Shown piece after piece: positions 8,501 to 16,153 of a stretch of 47,088 nucleotides of DNA. The notes under the pieces were generated by a model. The model worked only from the letters and a program-made list of their open reading frames with translations. It made no database searches and was not told where the DNA came from. Source of the DNA: DATGZX01 sp035296965 (GTDB lineage: Bacteria > Planctomycetota > Planctomycetia > Gemmatales > Gemmataceae); the NCBI GenBank assembly GCA_035296965.1, contig DATGZX010000418.1, forward strand, positions 1 to 47,088. Direction: 5' to 3'. How positions within the stretch are numbered: position 1 is the first letter of the stretch; each line of letters begins with the position of its first letter. Position numbers and translations under genes: made by a program.

Positions 8501-8796
8501 ATATCGTCGCGAAAGTAGATGCGCACGACACTGGCGCCGACAACCGACTTCGATTCGATCCTGGCTGCCCCGGGCGCCTGGTTCACCCACCGCTCAACGC
8601 GGTTGGTGATGGTCTTCTCGACCTCGGTGGCTGGCATGCCCTGGAAGTAGGTGAGGATCTGCACGGCCGGCGCCTTGAAGACCGGCAGAACGTCCTTCGG
8701 AATCGCGATGATGGCCAGGACCCCAAGGACCAGAATCATGAAGACAAGCGTTGCCACCATGTACGGGTTCTTGAGGGAGGCCCTGATTAACCACAT
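5518..8796 (-). CDS. RND-family inner-membrane efflux pump (AcrB-like)
   Basis: This 1092-residue protein has the layout of RND proton antiporters: TM1 at residues 12-32, a large periplasmic loop, TM2-TM6 (about 335-490), TM7 near 560, a second periplasmic loop, and TM8-TM12. The proton-relay pair Asp401-Asp402 is present in GPLVDDAIVELENN (the AcrB Asp407/Asp408 motif). At the position of AcrB Lys940 the protein reads VGIAVNNGVLLVDFANKQR, with asparagine instead of lysine, as in RND branches outside the classical HAE1 group. The cytoplasmic linker after TM6 is long and rich in Asp/Gly/Ser. It is the first gene of the pump-adaptor-channel operon and starts at ATG 8796, about ten bases after GAGGGA. 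Substrate unknown; drugs or lipophilic compounds are likely, and metals less so, since the relay motif is not of the heavy-metal type. Confidence 0.9.
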   Translation of the reverse strand: MWLIRASLKNPYMVATLVFMILVLGVLAIIAIPKDVLPVFKAPAVQILTYFQGMPATEVEKTITNRVERWVNQAPGAARIESKSVVGASVVRIYFRDDIDSNSALTMTNMLAQGALPTLPPNTLPPVTLPFDPTGTLPLGVLTVTNPGMDEAKVKDLARIDVRNMLGAVPGCVAPVVIGGKDRTILVYLRQKDLQARNLSPLDVVNALRRGNLMVSPGTAYFGDIQVSLDSNAMVKNVDELNDFPIRIAPGDSVYLRDIGEARDSYAIQTSRVRIDGHREVYVPIYRQQGASSLAVADGVKNYIAYMESRLPKGTKLEFVMDQSLYVREAIRSLLDEGIIGACLVSIMILIFLGNWRMTVIASLSIPLAILGAIVGLYVTGNTINLMTLGGLALAIGPLVDDAIVELENNHRNYHLGKSRVRAALDGCAEVMVPVLVATCTTNIVLAPIALMPGMGGFLFRPLALAVTFAMVTSFVLSRTFVPMMCAKFLPDYHRRGAEDDRDGDGSAQQHDGASRSRGVHDRIDRTFAAITRRYEGLLGFVLRHRVFVLTAVATLFIGSLCLTFGIGREFFPQVDAGQITIYVRTPSDTRLDAAERRISDVERFVEENIPAAEREMVLSELGLDPDWSVAYSPNSGQQDAVVRVQLNEHRTLSAQEYASKLRHLLENESRFADLRFSFETGGLVSTALNLGASSPIDIQLEGGTTQEAFDLAKRIRDRIAGVRGAADVRVQQRLDAPYLIIDIDRKQAANQGLSAENVILQVVAAMNSSVSINRNFWIDTKTGNQYFVGVQYPENPNLKLEDVLNVPATGAAQKSGVTLGSLARIRRDTDAVEVNHFRTYRTFDVLVNTEGRDLGGVAAAIDRRLQGLEIPEGMHIHRKGEYEQMNSSFRDLAMGLALAALLVYLLQVALFRSWVGPFIIMFTVPLGLIGVLGMLYFTHTTLNVQSAMGVIFLVGIAVNNGVLLVDFANKQRKAGAPVPKAIMAAATIRFRPILMTFLATFLDLLPMAIGFGKGSEATIPLARAVVGGLLTSTCLTLFVVPIMYTLLMRDPLQPELDLDAELADGEVASNGVASDDGNGRSAEVQGGLAGS

Positions 8797-8828
8797 TGCA
8801 AATGATCCCTCACATCAAACGGCTCGTA

Positions 8829-8849
8829 GAGCAAGCTGCCAGCTTGCTC
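8829..8849. repeat. Palindrome 9-3-9, same core as 5475-5501
   Basis: GAGCAAGCT, GCC, AGCTTGCTC. The 25 bp from GTAGAGC onward match the copy at 5475 and diverge only at the right end, so the two are copies of one element flanking the RND pump gene. Confidence 0.8.
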
Positions 8850-8901
8850 CTCACCAATCGCAGGCAAGTCATATCCTCGTGTCTTACTCGGCAGCTCTGT
8901 A

Positions 8902-8922
8902 GGACAGATTTCCAATCTGTCC
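8902..8922. repeat. Palindrome 9-3-9
   Basis: GGACAGATT, TCC, AATCTGTCC. It directly abuts the next palindrome and has the same arm and spacer lengths as the other copies, but a different arm sequence. Confidence 0.8.
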
Positions 8923-8943
8923 GGTCAGGTTGGAAACCTGACC
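8923..8943. repeat. Palindrome 9-3-9
   Basis: GGTCAGGTT, GGA, AACCTGACC. It is back to back with the preceding one; the spacers TCC and GGA are reverse complements of each other, so the pair has a symmetric layout. Confidence 0.8.
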
Positions 8944-8961
8944 CACAGCCATTTCCCGCGC

Positions 8962-8982
8962 GGGCAAGCTATCAGCTTGCCC
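8962..8982. repeat. Palindrome 9-3-9
   Basis: GGGCAAGCT, ATC, AGCTTGCCC, followed by TAC as in the copy at 5475. The CAAGCT/AGCTTG core is shared with the copies at 5475 and 8829. Confidence 0.8.
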
Positions 8983-9641
8983 TACAGACTCCCATGCCCG
9001 CCGGACCGAAAGCGCGCAATTCGCAGGCATTGCTTCCAAAGATGTCGTGTCCGAAATCGCGCTGGATGAGATCCGACAGAATCGGGGTCGCTGTGCTCCG
9101 CCCCCTTGCCGAGATCGACAGCAACTTTACCGCCCCTTCTTGTCTAATTGTACACCCTCGCCACGATGTGTCCTGCTGCGACGCCCGGCAAGCCACGAAG
9201 AGTGAAAGACATAGGAGCACCCGGTCCCTGGGTAACCTCCCAGAGGAAGCAGCCCGGCTGCATCCAAGCTGGCTGCAGCTTCGACAGGATTCCATGGCAG
9301 CGCTTGGGAGGGAGTTAGAGCACGGTACGTGCCAGAGGCTGAGGAAGAAAGGCGAAATCGACGGAACATCCTGGCCCATCGGGCTTTCCATTCGCGCCTC
9401 CGGGCTGACGGCGTGCTGCCTGACAGCGGATTGGCGGGGCGGGCACGATGCGCCTTTGCTCACGGCGGTCATGTTTTGACCGTCGACGAGCGACGAGCAG
9501 ACCGCAAGGATCTACCAGGCTGGGAAATAATTGCTCCAGTTCGGTTTGAGCAGCTCCCTTTTAGAAAGGCGGAAGGATCTTCCTCGGTGTCAGGGAGCTT
9601 GACACTCTTGAACCGTGGACTTGGGCGGTCGTTCCGTTTTT

Positions 9642-12600
9642 TCAGTGCTGGCCCATGGACCGGTTCGCCAGGCGCCTCAGGGCAGCCCGCGCATCCATGC
9701 CCAGCTGCGAATCCGTGTCCGCCGCTGCCAGCGTTTCGATGACTTCTCGCGCCTTGGCGCTGCCGATGCGCTCCAGCACTGCGAGGGCGCGTTCCTCTCG
9801 GAGTTGCTCCGCGGTGGGAAGACTATCATGTTCCTTGAGTTGGTTGAGCAGCAACTTGACTCTCGATCGAACCTCCGCCGAGGGTCGGCCGTTGAGCGTC
9901 TGGACCAGGGCAAATTCCGCGGCATTGCCAAGTTTGGCAAGTTGGCGAAATGCTGCGTCTCGCTTCGTGAATTGTTCGTCGTCGAGGTCGGCGATGAGTT
10001 GTCTTATCCGGTCGCCTCTCTCAGTAGCCTTGCCTGGGCGAAGGTGCTTCTGGAGCAAGGCGACCGCAGCATCTCCGCATCCGGTCAATTGCCAGATGGC
10101 TCGGTAGGCCCCGATTGCGTCCTGGCTTTTGAGGATTTCCCACGCCCCATCGAGCTGTGCCTGCGTAGGCTCTTGTCGCCACCGAAAACGATCCCAGTCG
10201 GACGGTGTAAGGTCCCAGACCAGGACTGTCAAATCACCGTTGCCGGCGATTAGTGTCTTGGCGTCGGCGGCCCAGATTAACTTCGAGGCAGTGACGGGCG
10301 GTGACCCAAACCGCAGGATTTCCTGGCCGGTCGCTGGCTCCTGAACGCGGACCGTTCCGTCCCTGTGAGATGTGGCCAGCCAACGCCCGTCGGGGGAGAA
10401 GGCGTAGGCGGTCAGGTCCTTCCCACGTACAACCAGCTTCTCTTTGCCGGTGAACGTGTCCCAGCAGCGCAACCGGTCTTCAGACAGGCAGGCGACGAGC
10501 CGGCCATCGGGTCGGAAGGCTACTTGATTCGGATAAGGCAACCCATACCGGTGACGTTCGCTGCCGCTGGCCACGTCCCAAACGCGAACGCTAAAATCCT
10601 CCTGATTCGCCTTATTCCCGACATAAGCGTGCGATGCCGAGGCAAGGAGCTTTTCATCCGGCGAGAAAGCGATACTCATCACATAGCCGTCGTGGCCCTT
10701 GATCTGACGGATCTCTTTGTACGTGACCGGGTCCCACAAACGTATGTCTTGGACTTGTGCTGAAGCAAGCAATTGGCCGCTTGGAGAATACACCGCGCGG
10801 CTGTGCCAACCTGTTCCTGGTTCGAGCAAGCGCCGCTGCTCCTTGCCTGTGGCGGAGTCCCATACACGGATGGAGCCATCGGCGCCGCCCGTGACAAATC
10901 GCTTCCCATCCGGCGCAAAATCCACCGAGTAAACACCAGTCTTGTGCTCTTGCAAGGCAACTGTTTGCCGGACGGTGGCAAGATCCCAGACGCCTACTGT
11001 ATTGTCGACGCTGCTCATAGCCACCGTCTTGCCGTCGGCCGCAAGTGCCATGCCACCATATGGCCCTGCGGCCTGTCGATCGAATGCGAAACACTTCTCC
11101 CCAGTAACCGCGTCCCAGACCATGATCCTGCCGTCTGTTGCACCAGCCGCCAGCCGCCGACCGTCCGGTGCGAACGCAACAGCCTGGACCCAACCCACCA
11201 GCGGGTCCATGGTGCGCAGAAGCTTGCCGGTTTGCACATCCCAGAGAAGAGTCATAGCCTCCATGCCGCCCGAGACCATTCGTTTGCCATCGGGGGAGAA
11301 TGATACAGAGAAGGCCTCGCCCTTTTGACCTAGCAGTGTGTGCAGTCGTTTGCCGCTGGCCGTGTCCCAAAGAATGATGGAACCATCTTCCCAGAGATTT
11401 GGACTGCCGTGCGCTGAAGCGATCGTGTTCCCGTCCGGCGAGAAGGTGACAGTACGCGGGGCGCTGCCGACAGGGAACTTTGCATGTTCCTTGCCAGTGG
11501 CACTATCCCAGAGTTGTATGCATTCGTCGCTTCCCGCCGCAGCCACTAACTTGCCATCGGACGAGAATGCCACTCCGCTGCCAAACCGCCCGGCCTTGCC
11601 CAAGCTGTGGCCCTCTTTGCCAGTAGCGGCATCGAGCAACAAGAGCGCGCCATCGTCACAGGACATGGCGACAGTTTGCCCATCTGGGGAGAACGCTGCC
11701 GCTCGTACCCACTGGTCGTGATCAACCGTCCAAACGGGCTTCTTGGCCGCAAAGTCCCAAAGGACAAGTTTCCCGCCCTCGAGGTGATTGGTACTCTCAG
11801 ACCCCGCTGAGACCAGCCGTTTTCCGTCTGCAGAGAACATCAGGGAGAAGACGCAGGCCTTGGGGCCCACCAACGTGCCGCATGGTTTCCCCGAATTTGC
11901 GTCCCAAAGACGAATCGGGCTTTGTAGGCCGCCCGAGGCGATGATCTTACCGTCCGGCGAGAAAGCGAGTGCGGAGAGTTGGCTACCGTGCCGGAAGCGC
12001 ACGGTTCCCAGGCGCCCCAATGCGCCGGGCGGCAAAGGATCGCCATACGCATCCGCACGCACTTGCCGCTCGTCCGCAGTCTTCGAGTCCGTAGGGACTT
12101 TGGCGAGGGTATCCACTCCAGCTTGTTCTGCGACGGGCTGTTCCGACGCCAGGGTTCGGCGCGCGAGTTCGGCGGAGCCGGTGGCGATGAGACCCATCGC
12201 CATCAGCAGCGCGGTCGCGATCTTGACCTTCGTCAAAAACATGGCTCGGATCACTTTTTGCATGACAGAGGCGACTTCCGGTGAGAGTGCTGCGCTAGCT
12301 GCCTTGCGAGCCGCGAGGCAGAGTGCGGCCTGGACGGTCGCCTGGAGTAGCCCGGCGGGCAGCGCTGCTCGGGCGGCCTCGGTCGAGAGCCAGGCAGCGC
12401 ACAGCACGGCAGAGAGCGAGACACCACGACGTGTCAGCCGCTGTTGCAACCGCTGGCGCGCTTCCGCCAACCTTCCGGACACCGTTCCTTCTTTCCAACC
12501 CAGTTCGCGCGCGGCCTCGGCTTTACTTTTTCCCTGCAGGCAGCACAGGATCAGCGGTGCTTGGTACTTCGCAGGTAAGCGTTGCACCTCTTCATCGAGA

Positions 12601-13022
12601 AGCGTTTGCAGTTCCCGCCAGGAAGCATTGCTGTCGGGTTTTTCTTGAGGCATGGGTCGCGCCTGTTGTTCGCGGTTGCGGCGCCGCAAGGCTTTCCGCC
12701 TCATTTCGAGGGCGCTCCGATATGCGACTCGGTAGAGCCAGCCCGCCAAGCTGCCAACGCGGCGCAGGGAGTTAGCCTTGCGCGCCAGGATCAGGTATGT
12801 GGCCTGGAATGCATCCTGGGCATCCTGCTCGTGGTGCAAAACATTTTGGCAGACGCGCAGCACAAGCCTACCGTGGCGATGCACCAAGCTGGCGAACGCA
12901 TCTTCATCGCGCTGTGCAAGGAAACGCTCCAGCAATTGTCCGTCGGTGAATTGGTCGCCGTCTCCAACGCACGCGAGCTTGCGTAGATGCCGGAGAACGG
13001 GTTGCAGTCGGCTGGAGGCCAT
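9642..13022 (-). CDS. ECF sigma factor fused to a double WD40 propeller
   Basis: This 1126-residue protein begins with an ECF sigma factor: region 2 at about 36-105 (DEDAFASLVHRHGRLVLRVC and the DAQDAFQATYLILARKA helix) and region 4 at about 145-195 (LPAKYQAPLILCCLQGKSKAEAARELGWKEGTVSGRL). A low-complexity linker and one hydrophobic segment (about 265-285, KIATALLMAMGLIATGSAEL) follow. From about 340 to 960 I count 14 WD40 repeats (FSPDGK...LWD pattern), enough for two seven-bladed propellers. The C-terminal 150 residues are helical and HEAT-like (LDDEQFTKRDAAFRQLAKLG). Planctomycetes are known to encode ECF sigma factors with WD40 extensions. The membrane segment puts the sigma part inside and the propellers outside or in the paryphoplasm, so the propellers may act as the sensor in place of a separate anti-sigma factor. 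Start ATG 13022 follows AGGAAG. Confidence 0.88.
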   Translation of the reverse strand: MASSRLQPVLRHLRKLACVGDGDQFTDGQLLERFLAQRDEDAFASLVHRHGRLVLRVCQNVLHHEQDAQDAFQATYLILARKANSLRRVGSLAGWLYRVAYRSALEMRRKALRRRNREQQARPMPQEKPDSNASWRELQTLLDEEVQRLPAKYQAPLILCCLQGKSKAEAARELGWKEGTVSGRLAEARQRLQQRLTRRGVSLSAVLCAAWLSTEAARAALPAGLLQATVQAALCLAARKAASAALSPEVASVMQKVIRAMFLTKVKIATALLMAMGLIATGSAELARRTLASEQPVAEQAGVDTLAKVPTDSKTADERQVRADAYGDPLPPGALGRLGTVRFRHGSQLSALAFSPDGKIIASGGLQSPIRLWDANSGKPCGTLVGPKACVFSLMFSADGKRLVSAGSESTNHLEGGKLVLWDFAAKKPVWTVDHDQWVRAAAFSPDGQTVAMSCDDGALLLLDAATGKEGHSLGKAGRFGSGVAFSSDGKLVAAAGSDECIQLWDSATGKEHAKFPVGSAPRTVTFSPDGNTIASAHGSPNLWEDGSIILWDTASGKRLHTLLGQKGEAFSVSFSPDGKRMVSGGMEAMTLLWDVQTGKLLRTMDPLVGWVQAVAFAPDGRRLAAGATDGRIMVWDAVTGEKCFAFDRQAAGPYGGMALAADGKTVAMSSVDNTVGVWDLATVRQTVALQEHKTGVYSVDFAPDGKRFVTGGADGSIRVWDSATGKEQRRLLEPGTGWHSRAVYSPSGQLLASAQVQDIRLWDPVTYKEIRQIKGHDGYVMSIAFSPDEKLLASASHAYVGNKANQEDFSVRVWDVASGSERHRYGLPYPNQVAFRPDGRLVACLSEDRLRCWDTFTGKEKLVVRGKDLTAYAFSPDGRWLATSHRDGTVRVQEPATGQEILRFGSPPVTASKLIWAADAKTLIAGNGDLTVLVWDLTPSDWDRFRWRQEPTQAQLDGAWEILKSQDAIGAYRAIWQLTGCGDAAVALLQKHLRPGKATERGDRIRQLIADLDDEQFTKRDAAFRQLAKLGNAAEFALVQTLNGRPSAEVRSRVKLLLNQLKEHDSLPTAEQLREERALAVLERIGSAKAREVIETLAAADTDSQLGMDARAALRRLANRSMGQH

Positions 13023-13180
13023 TGGGTGTCTTCCTGGGCACTGTCTTACCTTTATACATGCCGCCGGAGGCGAAACAGGTATGATTAATCGGAGTTTTTT
13101 TCGGAGGTACGGATCTGACCGGGGGAGGGCCGCCAGGACTTTCCTTGCTGCGAACAGTCAAGGCCCAGGGAGCAGTGGGG

Positions 13181-13336
13181 TGCGTCAAGCCACCCCTGTA
13201 AAGGTGAGAATATGGGGCCGGGCAAGGGTTTACGGCCACAGCGCCGCTTGTGCACCTGAGCGCGCAGGCGGCGCTAGGGCGGAAACCCTGCGATTTTAGC
13301 AGCCAAACCACACCTTTACAGGGGTGGCTTGACGCA
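13181..13336. mobile_element. MITE-like element with 26-bp perfect terminal inverted repeats
   Basis: The left arm (13181-13206, beginning TGCGTCAAGCCACCCC) is the exact reverse complement of the right arm (13311-13336). Further self-complementary blocks lie inside: AGGGTTT with AAACCCT, and GCGCCGC with GCGGCGC, so the whole 156 bp can fold into one long hairpin. There is no coding capacity. It fills the 334-bp gap between the sigma/WD40 gene and the Tat protein gene and ends 20 bp from the latter's stop codon. I see no clear target-site duplication. A non-autonomous transposable element is the best reading. Confidence 0.7.
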
Positions 13337-13356
13337 TCCTACGGACTTATGCCCCG

Positions 13357-14628
13357 TCAGCTCCGTGCGAAGGTGGATTCGCGCGGGGCCCGGTAGCGAA
13401 CCGCCAGGTGCGGCGTCTCGATCCGTTTTTGGCCGGAGCCTAGCGATAACATGCCCGCCGCCACTAGACCTGTCGTCAGCAGCGTGCGTTCCACCGGGTA
13501 CGGGGGCTTCCCGGTCAGAAACGTTGCCTCCGCCTTGGCCATGAGCGGGGCGGAATAGGCCACGTTCGGCATGGGAGGCAGGTAGAACAATGTCGACAGC
13601 AGCTCCGGCTTGCCTTTGAGACGGGCCGCGAAGGTGAAGTCACCAACCAGCCCGTTCATAAGCAACATGGTTGCTTTCAAGCCGTCGGCGTATTCGAAGC
13701 GGTAGGCGACCGGGTCCTTGACCCATTGTCGGACCTGGGCGGCCGTCGGGTGTCTCTGGTTGAAGGTGGGAGGCTGAGCGAGAGTTTGGCTACGGCACAG
13801 GCAGGCCTCGAATAGCTGTGGGTCCCATCCGCCCGCGCCCCAGTTTCCGGCATCGAGCGCTTTCCAGACTGCTTTGCCGCGCAAAGCCTGAAGGGCTACG
13901 ACGCCTGTCTCGCCGCCCTTGCGTCGCTCCGCCATGCACTGGATCACTTCGAGGGCGTGGAAATCATAGCTGTCCAAGCCGCCCATGGCGACGCAAAGGA
14001 CTTCTTCCAGCTCCGCATCATAGGGCACGTCGACGGACGGCAGTCGCCATGTGACTGGCAACGACGAACCAGCCATCAAAGGAATGTGCAGCGCGTGGGC
14101 CTTGTCCACCATTTCCTTGGCCCATTCCCACTTCCACGACAAATGCTTGTCGTTGTACATGGGAATCACGCGGCCGTCCTTCTGAAAGACGTCCACGACT
14201 TGTTTAAAAAACTGGTAGCGGGGGTAGAGATGCTGGCCCAGTTCATTGTGGGGGTAGTTTCCGTGCTCGCCGATGATGAGGACGGCGTCCACGGCCAGTT
14301 GGTTCGTGCCGCAGCGCAGCGCGTCCGCTATGGTCGGATAGATTCTGAAGCCAAATTCTTGGGCGCGCGCGCGGCTCAGGTCGTTCTTAGGCGTCTGATC
14401 GACATAGGCGGAGACGACGTCGAGCGCAGGCTTGTGCCAGTGATCGCCGACGGGATAGCCCACGAGGAACCGGTCGCCCATGTGCCAGGCATGGGAAGCG
14501 AAGCGCCACTCGGTTGTGATGATAGCCATTTTCTTGCGCGTGCCAGTCGGCCGTTCTGCCAACGCCAGCAACGGGCCTCCGACGACGGTTGTACCCAGGG
14601 CACCAAGGAATGCTCGGCGGGAAATCAT
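13357..14628 (-). CDS. Tat-exported conserved planctomycete protein of unknown function
   Basis: A protein of about 423 residues starting MISRRAFLGALGTTVVGG, a twin-arginine signal with SRRAFLG, so it is probably folded in the cytoplasm with or without a cofactor and then exported. The mature part has conserved-looking blocks: AIITTEWRFASHAWHMGDRF, VDAVLIIGEHGNYPHNELGQ, PMYNDKHLSWKWEWAKEMVD and LMAGSSLPVTWRLP, with many His/Asp/Trp residues suggestive of a metal- or sugar-handling enzyme. I recall similar proteins annotated as hypothetical in planctomycetes but cannot name a domain. Start ATG 14628 is chosen because GAGGAC lies nine bases upstream and the twin-arginine motif then falls at residues 4-5; an upstream start at 14685 would bury the signal. 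Confidence 0.75.
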   Translation of the reverse strand: MISRRAFLGALGTTVVGGPLLALAERPTGTRKKMAIITTEWRFASHAWHMGDRFLVGYPVGDHWHKPALDVVSAYVDQTPKNDLSRARAQEFGFRIYPTIADALRCGTNQLAVDAVLIIGEHGNYPHNELGQHLYPRYQFFKQVVDVFQKDGRVIPMYNDKHLSWKWEWAKEMVDKAHALHIPLMAGSSLPVTWRLPSVDVPYDAELEEVLCVAMGGLDSYDFHALEVIQCMAERRKGGETGVVALQALRGKAVWKALDAGNWGAGGWDPQLFEACLCRSQTLAQPPTFNQRHPTAAQVRQWVKDPVAYRFEYADGLKATMLLMNGLVGDFTFAARLKGKPELLSTLFYLPPMPNVAYSAPLMAKAEATFLTGKPPYPVERTLLTTGLVAAGMLSLGSGQKRIETPHLAVRYRAPRESTFARS

Positions 14629-15265
14629 CGCTATGTCCTCGAACAGGGGTGGGGGTGGGATGGCAGCTAGCAGCAAGAAGTCCACGCGGGCGAGTGCAGA
14701 AACTAGTACTACCCACTTACTGGGTCACAATGGCTACCAACTCCAGGATCTTCCGGCATGGGCGTGGAGCCGAATACCAAAGTGCGGCGGGTCTGGGGAG
14801 TGCATTCCATTCAATTTTGGCGGGCAGTGCGGTCTCTGATTTTCGATTATAGCGTAGTGGAGGGATGCCGGCTGGATTGGCATTCGGCCTTATACCCTTG
14901 CCGCGATGGAAAGCGTCGCGAGAAGGGAGGCTCGGATTGTGGCAGATACCAGCGGGGGACTCCACGCCGCAAGGGCATGGCCTCGAGATGACCATGAAGG
15001 GGTAATGGCCGCCCCACAGTTGATGCGCTCCCCGCTGATCGATCCCCCTTCCACTAAAATGATTGAAGTACACCCAGCTGTGCGCGGGTCTCATGACCCC
15101 GCACGTGGACTGACCGAAGGTCTCCACGAACCAGCGGAGAGCTGTCCTTCAGTCAGCGGTCGAGGCGGGGTCGGGAGACCGGCGCCGAGCGCGGCGTCCG
15201 GGGGCGGCGAGGTCGGGAGACCGGCGCCGAGCGCGGCTTTGCCCCGGTACTAAGGGAGCGGTTCG
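14629..15265. other. 637-bp intergenic stretch between divergent genes
   Basis: Divergent promoters for the Tat protein and the SDR gene should lie here, but no clear -35/-10 pair stands out. Open frames on both strands overlap each other, lack ribosome sites and look non-coding. The right part contains the 27-bp direct repeat listed separately. Confidence 0.55.
15169..15237. repeat. 27-bp direct repeat, two copies 42 bp apart
   Basis: The 27 bp at 15169-15195, beginning GGTCGGGAGACCGGCG, recur exactly at 15211-15237. The unit itself contains the palindromes GGTCGGGAGACC (near-perfect) and GGCGCC. It lies directly upstream of the SDR gene, ending 28 bp before its start codon. Confidence 0.75.
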
Positions 15266-16024
15266 ATGAAAGCCAATGGCAAAATAGCGCTAGTTACTGG
15301 TGCGGGCTCCGGAATCGGCCGGGCCAGCGCCCTTGCACTCCTGCGCGAGGGCTACGCGGTGGTGCTTGCCGGGCGTCGGCGCGAGGCACTGGACCAAACG
15401 GCGAGCCAGGCGCAGGCCGACACCGCGCAGGTGCTCGTCGTTCCCACCGACGTGAGCGACGCCGGGGCCGTCCGTGAACTTTTCGAGAAAACGAAGGCAA
15501 GGTTCGGACGCCTGGACGTACTTTTCAATAACGCTGGTACCAGCGCTCCAGCGGCCCCGCTAGAGGAGCTGTCGCTCGAGCAATGGCGGCGCGTCGTCGA
15601 CGTCAACCTTACGGGACCCTTCCTTTGCACTCAGCATGCCTTCCGCCTCATGAGGGACCAGACTCCTCCCGGCGGCCGCATCATCAATAACGGTTCGATC
15701 TCGGCCCATACTCCCCGGCCCAATTCCGCGCCGTACACTGCTACCAAACATGCGATTACAGGTCTGACGAAGTCCACGGCCCTGGACGGCAGGAAATACG
15801 ACATCGCCTGCGGCCAAATCGACATCGGCAACGCCGGCACGGAAATGACAGCCCGCATGAAAGAAGGAGTCCCCCAAGCCAACGGCGAAATTGGCATCGA
15901 GCCGACCATGGATGTCGAGCAGGTCGCCAGAGCCGTCCTCTACATGGCAAGCCTTCCTCTCGACGCCAATGTCCTGTTCATGACCGTGATGGCCACGAAG
16001 ATGCCGTTTGTGGGGAGAGGGTGA
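15266..16024 (+). CDS. Short-chain dehydrogenase/reductase (SDR)
   Basis: This 252-residue classical SDR has the NAD(P)-binding TGAGSGIG at residues 11-18, NNAG at 88-91, and the catalytic triad Ser144-Tyr157-Lys161 (YTATK). AGRRRE after the second strand (residues 35-40) supplies basic residues that favour NADP(H). It should be a cytoplasmic Rossmann-fold oxidoreductase acting on an alcohol or ketone; the substrate cannot be read from the sequence. The catalytic region is followed by LDGRKYDIACGQIDIGNAGT, which is typical of a plant/bacterial SDR branch often annotated as 3-ketoacyl-ACP reductase-like. GGAGCGG lies just upstream of the ATG. Confidence 0.9.
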   Translation: MKANGKIALVTGAGSGIGRASALALLREGYAVVLAGRRREALDQTASQAQADTAQVLVVPTDVSDAGAVRELFEKTKARFGRLDVLFNNAGTSAPAAPLEELSLEQWRRVVDVNLTGPFLCTQHAFRLMRDQTPPGGRIINNGSISAHTPRPNSAPYTATKHAITGLTKSTALDGRKYDIACGQIDIGNAGTEMTARMKEGVPQANGEIGIEPTMDVEQVARAVLYMASLPLDANVLFMTVMATKMPFVGRG

Positions 16025-16153
16025 GGGAGACTTGCAGGATCTTTGGTCGGCGCTTGTTACTCATCCGGAAGCTCAAGCCAGGTGTTTCTGGCCGCGGCAG
16101 AATGCCTAGAATGACCGCGGCCCCAAGATTTCAACATCGCACCGGAGGGATCA

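Larger units (their letters stand above)
8797..9641. other. 845-bp intergenic stretch with palindromes, no convincing gene
   Basis: This gap upstream of the RND operon and beyond the 3' end of the sigma/WD40 gene has open frames on both strands, but none has a ribosome site plus a recognisable or protein-like sequence. The longest plus-strand frame runs through the palindromes and reads CRTDFQSVRSGWKPDPQ, a product of the repeat itself. The left third holds four palindromes (8829-8982). The promoter of the RND operon should also lie here; I could not identify it. Confidence 0.6.

Noticed and set aside
6805..8790. 661-residue open frame on the plus strand opposite the RND pump gene
   Set aside because: It is the antisense shadow of a conserved pump gene with high-G+C codon bias; the sequence is full of His/Gln/Arg runs and matches no family, while the minus strand has all RND motifs.
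8796..9479. 227-residue open frame upstream of the RND operon
   Set aside because: It runs through four palindromes and takes its most regular part (TDFQSVRSGWKPDPQ) from them; no ribosome site, no domain.
14717..15127. 136-residue open frame on the minus strand between the Tat protein and SDR genes
   Set aside because: No ribosome site, irregular composition rich in Pro, His, Cys and Trp, and no recognisable motif; probably a chance frame.
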